The position numbers and the translations under genes were made by a program. The notes under the pieces are model-generated. The model ran no database searches, had not been told where the DNA came from, and saw only the letters and a list, made by a program, of their open reading frames with translations. 64,000 nt of DNA from Helianthus annuus. Its lineage: Eukaryota; Streptophyta; Magnoliopsida; Asterales; Asteraceae. The DNA is taken from positions 141,266,827 through 141,330,826 of the forward strand of contig NC_035439.2 in the NCBI RefSeq assembly GCF_002127325.2, in the 5' to 3' direction. This document shows positions 57,755 to 64,000 of the stretch, one piece after another; the stretch's first letter is position 1; every line of letters begins with the position of its first letter.

Positions 57755-58265
57755 TTTACACATGCCTTTGGTCTATTCACACACTCCAAAACGCTCGCTT
57801 TGGCCAAATAGCGATTCCCTCGTAAGAAATCTGGAACAACGGACTCCTCAGAGTATTCACCGAAAAGGTAGTTGCTAAACCACGACATCGTAATTACTGA
57901 AAAATGCTCTATTCAACAGAATTTTCACAGTTCAAAACAAAAAAAAAAACCCAACAGAACCTCAACTTCAATTTTTTGAAATGGATGAAAATTTTTTTGA
58001 ATACGAAGTAGAATGCATGGCCTGCTTATTAAATGCAACTGAAATGGGGGTCGTAACGCTGCGCTTTAGCCAAAGCACGGCGCTTAGGGTTGAAACGTGA
58101 CACTTTCTGCAACATCGTACAAAATATAACATCGCATCAAGTCTCATCACCCTTGGGCGCTTTGGGGTACAGAACAGGGACCTCGTACATCGTCACATCA
58201 CCTTTTATCGAAAGCAAGCCTAAACGCCCGCTTTAACCAAAGCGGGGCACTTTGGGAGTGTTGAA
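57755..58265. repeat. Repeat rich in CGCTTTGGCCAAAGCG-like palindromes
   Basis: Contains CGCTCGCTTTGGCCAAATAG (57,792), GCGCTTTAGCCAAAGC (58,063), GGGCGCTTTGGGG (58,155) and CGCCCGCTTTAACCAAAGCG (58,224), between TATTCACACACTCC at left and GGTGTGTGAATTTATT at right. Non-coding; probably a MITE. Confidence 0.55.
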
Positions 58266-58824
58266 ATAAGGTTTGGGTGTGTGAATTTATTGAAAGTAGA
58301 AACATGTTAGGAGAGAGATGCATGATCCACGTCTATGTGTCGTGTTACCAGTTTTTGATATTTCCAGACGCCGTCGATTAAATGGGCCCACATGTTTTTT
58401 TTGACCGGCAAAAAGGAGCAAGAAGCTAAAAGAAAGTACAATACAACTCTTACAAAGAAACTTAAAGCGTACGAAGTAGACTAACAAACAACCTTCTACA
58501 TTACACCAGAAAAGACTCCAACTCGAAATAGGCCCACATGTTTAATGCTCCTATACACTCTTTTTGTATTTTTATTCCAAATTCAACTCTTATACACTCT
58601 TTTTGTATTTTTATTCCAAACTGTTATATAATATTTGAAAACCTTTGCATCTAAACAAAATAAAATATCAACCTTGTAGTTATCTTAGTTTAGCAGTACA
58701 CTAAATTTTATACTTGTTTTCAGAAACCACTTTGTAGTACATAGTTTTTTTTGTATAGTATTTTTAATTGATTTTGAGTATACAATATATTATAGTATCT
58801 TTTATTTAAAGTCTAGTAAGTGAA

Positions 58825-59944
58825 ACGGTGGCTTGGGCTAAAAAATCGAATACGAAGTTGCTAATATTCAAAATCGATTTTGAAAAAGCTTATGACACTA
58901 TTAGTTGGAAATTCCTCTTTCGAATGATGGAGAAGATGAATTTCTCGCAGAAATGGATCGCCTGGATTAAAGGATGCCTGATTTCGGGTATGGGATCGGT
59001 TCTTGTGAACGGGTCGCCTACAAAGGAATTCAAATATAAGAGAGAGTTAAGGCAAGGAGACCCGCTTTCCCCTTTTCTTTTTATTATTGCTATGGAGATT
59101 ATAAGTATGTTTATGAAAAGGGCGTGTAATTTGGGTCTATTTCATGGGTGCCAGCTTCCAAATGGAGGTCCGACCATTTCCCATCTTTGCTACGCGGATG
59201 ATGTCCTTTTATCGGCGTTTGGATGGAACACAATATTATGACTTTAAACCGTCTTTTGAGGTGGCTTAGTCTTGTTTCAGGCCTTAAAGTAAACCGAAGT
59301 AAAAGTAAATTATACGATATTGGAGTCACCCACTCTAAGGTGGCTCGTTTAGCGCGGGTGGCCAACTGTGAAACAGATTCTCTCCCTTTTATGCATTTGG
59401 GCATCTCTATCAGAGTTAAGTTAATATGAAAAGAGCGAAATATCGGAAACCGGTGCTGGATAGGTTCATGTCTAAACTTTCTAAAAGGAAAGCTAGATAC
59501 CTCTCTTTTGCGGGGCGTATGACGCTAGCTAAGTCGGTTCTAGGAAGTCTCCCTTCCTATTTTCTCTCCTTGTTTGCCTCTCCTAAATGTGTCATTAACA
59601 AACTTTGTGCATTTGGACTCGGTGCATTTGGTGGAATATATTGGCTTGGGTGCGAATCAGATTCCCTGCCGATATAACCAATCTTAAAAATCAGTTTTTC
59701 TACTTTAAAAAGTTGCCCGGGAGGAAAAATTTGGAAACGGATTGTTTATACGATTGCAATGGCGACCGTATGGAGGATTTGGAGAGCAAGAAACGAGAAG
59801 GTGTTTGAAGACCACTTCATTCCTATTAACAGGTCAGTGAAGCAGATTAAAGAGGATGCATTCCTTTGGATTTGCAACCGTTCGAACCTCAAGACGCCTA
59901 ATTGGGAGAACTGGAAGGATTTTGATATTATTAATATGTTGTAG
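58825..59944 (+). pseudogene. LINE (non-LTR) reverse transcriptase remnant
   Basis: Starts inside the RT domain with FKIDFEKAYDTISWKFL, then LRQGDPLSPFLFIIAMEI and the catalytic CYADDVLL (59,188-59,211). A frameshift follows at about 59,215. Downstream pieces, WLSLVSGLKVNRSKSKL and ARYLSFAGRMTLAKSVLGSL, are in other frames. An internal deletion near 59,630 joins the C-terminal ATVWRIWRARNEKVFEDH and a stop at 59,944. 5'-truncated and dead. Confidence 0.88.
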
Positions 59945-60020
59945 TCGGTTGTATTGTTTTTTCTTTTTGTTTTCCTTTGTTTTCTTCCTCAGCTTCTTGT
60001 TGGCTCTTTATATATATATA

Positions 60021-60391
60021 TAGGGGCTGGTTATCGTACAAATGCGCTTATCGTACATTACGTACGCTACAATCTCAGCCGTCAGATCATCTTCCCGCAT
60101 TGAAAATCGCATGTTGTTTTTTTGTAACAATTTCGCATGTTGGTTTTTTAACATGCGATTTCATCAAAATTACCACATGCGAAATTGTTACAAAAAACAA
60201 CAAGCTATTTCATCAAAATTATCACATGCGAAATTGTTACAAAAAAACAACCTGCTATTTCATCAAAATTATCACATGCGAAATTATTAAAAAAAAACAA
60301 CATGCGATTTTCATGCGGGAAGATGATCTGACGGCTGAGATTATAGCGTACGTAATGTACGATAAGGGAATTTGTACAGTACCCTTTACCT
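60021..60391. mobile_element. MITE with about 100-base inverted repeats in a TA microsatellite
   Basis: Both ends contain CTTATCGTACATTACGTACG and TCTCAGCCGTCAGATCATC as inverted copies. The centre has three tandem copies of a roughly 52-base unit (TTTCATCAAAATTATCACAT, GCGAAATTGTTAC). It sits within TATATATATA on both sides, which hides the target duplication. Confidence 0.82.
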
Positions 60392-60789
60392 ATATATATA
60401 TAAAGTGTGTTTGCCGTTAAAAAAAATATCTTTTATTTAATTATATTATCTTGCTTTAAATATTGTATTATGATTATACAATCATATGTTTAAATTACGG
60501 CATAACCATTTAATGGTTTCCACGCAACATGCTTTTGTGTTTCGAATTACTATCATGAAGCGTGGAAGAATCCCACAAGTGTAAATTATTTTGTTTTGTT
60601 TTATAAGATTTTGAGTACTATAAGACTAATATTTTCTAAGCGATGAATGAATGACATGAATATTAGTAATAAAAAAATGGTGAGACTTGATTCGAATATG
60701 ACAACAATGTTTTGATGAGACAATTATACTTATTGGCTTGAGCTATTCACTAAAACATTGTATGTAATTTGTAGGCGGTGCTAAGCACG
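60392..60789. other. Spacer
   Basis: AT-rich sequence with no recognisable feature. Confidence 0.5.
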
Positions 60790-61753
60790 AGTTGTCCATT
60801 ACCCAACACTAACCATTGTTTAATCTTTACGACGTGGTGCATATCAAGAAACTTGTAGCTATCATAGTTTCGATTGCCTAATGGCGAGATATAGGAGCAA
60901 CGTTCCAGATAGATTTAAATTAACACCAATGCTTCGAATAAGTTTCTAAGGTTGTCATCTCTTCAAAACGTTGTTTGTGCTTGGATATATTGTCGAAGAT
61001 TTGATAAGTTGGTAACCACACCAAACATTGTAATAAAGCTAAAACCTTGTCATAAAAAGGTTCCTACTATTTTCACACTTCAAAAAATATTATTTTTACA
61101 CCCTACACCTATACGACCGGTATAGAGTTATTAAAGTCGTATGGGAGAATGTTGCATAAAAAATGTCAGAGAATGTTTTAGTCTCCATCTATACGAACCG
61201 TATAACATTATACGACCCGTATAGAATGCTATACGACCCAACCCCATATAATGTTATACGACCAATATAATGTTATATGACCTGTTTAGAATATTATACG
61301 ACTCGATATTTTATCCATCTATATTAGCCAGCTGTATAGCATTATAAGAGCCGTATAACATTATACGACTTAATACTTTTCTGATTAAAATATTATATAC
61401 AGGTTGTATAACCTTATACAACCTGTATAGAGAGTATGAGAAAAAAGATTTAAGGATCTCCTTTTAAGCATATACATCCATTCCATCAAATTGTGTGAGT
61501 GGAGTTTTTATAATATAAAAAGTGTTGTGAGTGGAGGAGAGATAAAATGTTACTATTCATCTGTAGATTTGAGGGGACACTGTTCACCCCTATAACTTTT
61601 TAATATATTTTGATAGTGGTTGTGAGTGAAGCAGAGAGAAAAGGTAATGATAAATGTATAAAAAATATTATTTAATTGAAAAGAAGATAGAAAATATAGT
61701 GTATTCTAGTGTGATTTAGGATGAAAAAAAGGGTAGAACGGATGTGAATGTTG
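60790..61753. repeat. PP2C-array block X, palindromic block and MITE, last copy
   Basis: Collinear with 30,397-31,906: block X with the uninterrupted ACCACACCAAAC joint, palindromic ATACGACCCGTATAG block without the GGTACC MITE, and a decayed GAGCATTCACAT-type MITE (about 61,467-61,753) without LTR or Emigrant insertions. It is therefore the least altered unit. Confidence 0.82.
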
Positions 61754-62182
61754 TTATCAAAGGCTTCCACTATTTCATGTACAAATTTGGATTTGGATGG
61801 GATGAAAATGTTAGATTTTTATGTAATGTTCATTGTATCTCACATGGTTACAAATCATCAAACATTCAAACATATCTTCTTGTTTTTTTCTTCACAAGTC
61901 GTGGTAACTTCCCATTGATCCACGTACCCATCACAAATCAAGCTATACATGTCAATATCACCACCATAAAGATTTTATTTCCCCATCAACTTCTCAGATT
62001 CCTTCGTCAACTTCATATTTCTACGTCATAATTAATGATTGTACATCGTAGATGCAGCAGCTTCCCATGCTAGTATAAATAAAAGGCTTCCACTATTCCT
62101 TCCACTATTCACACATCCTCTCTTCAACACTGTCAACTAGCGAGAATAGCCTAGCTGTGGTGGTCAAGAAAGACGACGTCTT
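61754..62182 (+). promoter_or_regulatory. Promoter region of intact PP2C A4
   Basis: TATA box TATAAATAAAAGG at 62,074, about 110 bases before the ATG. It lies in a short stretch with duplicated TTCCACTATTC, not shared with sister promoters. The palindrome found in sisters is lost here. The G-box position reads CATGTC (61,948-61,953); CCACGTAC remains at 61,920. Confidence 0.6.
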
Positions 62183-63898
62183 ATGGAGATACAACAGCTT
62201 ACACTCATCGCCACTGTTGCCTCAAGCATAATTTCTCTACCGGAAAACAACAATTCAAAACCGCACCAAAACGAAGTACAACCAAAGACGGCTACAACAA
62301 CCGTAACTACATCGAAAAAGAGTTTTCGAGATGATGTTTTGGAGAAGGAGAGTTCCAGATTCGGTTTGACTGTTGTGTGTGGAAGAAGGAGGGATCTAGA
62401 AGATGCTGTTTCGGTAAAGCCGTCGTTTTGTAAAACGATTTGCTCTTATCTACACTTTTACGGTGTATTCGACGGCCATGGCTGCTCTCATGTAACATCC
62501 AAAACCATTATATATAATAATATTTAAACTACTATTGTTTAGCTGCTATATGCTGAATTACTACTTACTTTTAGGTGGCGACCAAGTGCAAAGACCGGAT
62601 GCACGAGATAGTGAAAGAGGAAGTTGAGAACTGTGAGGAAGCAATTTTGTGGAAAGAGATGATGATGAAGAGTTTTGCTCGGATTGATAAGGACGTAAGT
62701 GAATGGAGCAAGAGTGCATCATCCTGCTCAGATTGTAGATGCCACCTTCAAATTCCACAGTGTGATGCCGCTGGATCTACTGCGGTTGTTGCGGTTGTGG
62801 CTCCGGATAAGATTGTAGTTTCTAACTGTGGCGATTCGCGTGCTGTGCTTTGTCGGGATGGTGTTGCGATTCCGTTATCAACAGATCATAAGGTACCGGC
62901 TTGTTGTTTGTTATTCGTATGGATTTTGATCTCGGATAACTTTCAGTTGGTTAGGAATCTGATTGAATAATTGATTGCAGCCTGATCGACCGGATGAACT
63001 TAAACGAATCGAAAATGCTGGTGGTCGTGTTATACATTGGGATGGAGTTATGAGGGTTCTTGGTGTTTTAGCTATGTCTAGGGCAATTGGTATGTTCTTG
63101 TAATCATAATCATATCTTATATGAGTTTCACTAGATCCAGGAAAATAGACATGTACAACTTATCTTTTATACAATAGACATTGACTTTCACAATTTTTTT
63201 AATAAACATTGAAAACCAAAGAATCAAGCAGTTTCAAATACTCATGAACTATTGGTCTGGTGGTACGATGTCTCACCTCATTATTTATGAGGTGCTGAGT
63301 TCAAATCCTTGCGAGTGCAAGGATTGAGGGATTTTAGGTGGAAAAAAGATTTGCTTTTAAAAAAAAAAACAGTTCCAAGTAACACTACCGGCTAACGCTT
63401 AGCCATGGTAACGTCTAATCAAACCAATACACGTGTGAAGACCAGCTAAACCAGTTACGGTTTGGCCCTCGTTTTTAAAGTCGAACGTGTCTAGTTTGGT
63501 GATTTTCCTTTAGATCCGGATTCAATGTGATTCAACGACTAACTTGTTGTTCATGTTAATCATCAGGCGACGATTATTTAAAACCGTATGTGATACCAGA
63601 ACCGGAAGTAACCGTAACAGAACGGACGGATGACGACGAGTGCCTTATCATCGCAAGTGACGGCCTTTGGGACGTGGTATCAAACGACGTCGTATGCCAT
63701 GTGGCTCGCATGTGCCTAAGGTCGGAGGAGGTTCCATTGCCGCCGCGATCTGATGGTAGTCCGTTCAATGTGGCCCGTGGTGAGAGCTCCGATAAGGCGT
63801 GTTCGGATGCGTCGATGCTGTTAACGAAGTTAGCGTTGGCTAGACGGAGCTCGGATAACGTTAGTGTATTGGTGGTTGATCTTAGGAGGGATATATAA
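62183..63898 (+). CDS. Clade A protein phosphatase 2C, AHG3/PP2CA-like (A4), intact
   Basis: Exons 62,183-62,491, 62,575-62,892, 62,981-63,089 and 63,567-63,898, GT-AG throughout, giving 355 residues. It starts [15 protein letters not shown]; the MAGMCCGE leader of type B is absent. All phosphatase motifs are present: [70 protein letters not shown]. Compared with B3 there are three extra codons in exon 2 ([10 protein letters not shown]) and one extra codon beside the lock Trp (IHWDGVMRV for IYWDGARV). Predicted role as B3. The exon-1 relics A1-A3 are its closest kin. Confidence 0.92.
63252..63371 (+). mobile_element. SINE in intron 3 of A4
   Basis: A-box-like TGGTCTGGTGGTACG and B-box-like GAGTTCAAATCC, ending in an A-run (63,361-63,369). 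Imperfect flanking repeats CAGTTTCAAATA (63,228) and CAGTTCCAAGTA (63,370). Its tail is shared with gene B3, so insertion preceded the A/B duplication. Confidence 0.82.
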
Positions 63899-64000
63899 CC
63901 ACCGTTACAATATTTTGAATTCGTTTTAGAAGTCTCTAATCCGGTTTTTGTTGTTTTGGTACCACTGATGTATCGTTTTTTAACTATCTATAAATAGTAG
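63899..64000 (+). other. 3' flank of A4
   Basis: Nearly identical to 47,298-47,400 downstream of B3, so the duplicated unit includes the 3' UTR. The window ends here. Confidence 0.7.

Noticed and set aside
1..64000. CRISPR arrays, operons, phage or other prokaryotic features
   Set aside because: Repeats with spacer-like spacing (CCAGCACA, palindromes) are irregular and intronic. Spliced genes and plant transposons exclude a prokaryotic origin.

Overview
This window is repeat-rich nuclear DNA from a flowering plant, probably a eudicot. The evidence is AT-rich sequence with spliced genes, plant-type transposons of nearly every class, and a tandem family of clade A protein phosphatase 2C (PP2C) genes, the ABA co-receptor type. 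The repeat vocabulary is suggestive of Asteraceae, but the species is not identifiable from sequence alone. There are no bacterial-type operons, CRISPR arrays, rRNA genes or tRNA genes; all tRNA-like signals belong to SINEs.

Left part (1-16,370). Two paralogous copies of one segment lie about 13.85 kb apart (1-6,090 and 13,853-16,371). Copy 1 is broken by five insertions: a fold-back element, a 2.1-kb PIF/Harbinger transposon, a 0.9-kb GC-rich element, a SINE and a hAT MITE. Copy 2 lacks all five, so it acts as an internal empty site. Copy 2 has its own 0.53-kb element built from short palindromes. A roughly 6.2-kb Helitron-like element with captured gene pieces, including a phospholipase C exon, lies between them.

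Middle (16.4-29.2 kb). After retroelement fragments, a Tourist-like MITE and a 1.2-kb Helitron comes the centrepiece: a 9.4-kb Mutator-like element (19,742-29,166) with a 9-bp target-site duplication. It carries two convergent spliced genes, a FAR1/MURA-type transposase (+) and a Ulp1/C48 SUMO-type cysteine protease (-). Its introns and spacers are densely filled with one short motif, CCAGCACA.

Right part (30-64 kb). This is a degenerate tandem array of AHG3/PP2CA-like genes: two intact four-exon genes (45,628-47,297 and 62,183-63,898), one two-exon pseudogene, and four exon-1 relics. Type A and type B copies alternate. Each copy is accompanied by a palindrome-rich block and nested MITEs, and some by a CACTA-like fragment. 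Between 47.3 and 60.8 kb the array is interrupted by a fold-back copia relic, Helitron ends, MITEs and a dead LINE.

Functionally, the only host genes likely to be active are the two PP2Cs, predicted negative regulators of ABA signalling. The 9.4-kb Mutator element is the most complete mobile system, although its transposase reading frame carries a one-base slip.
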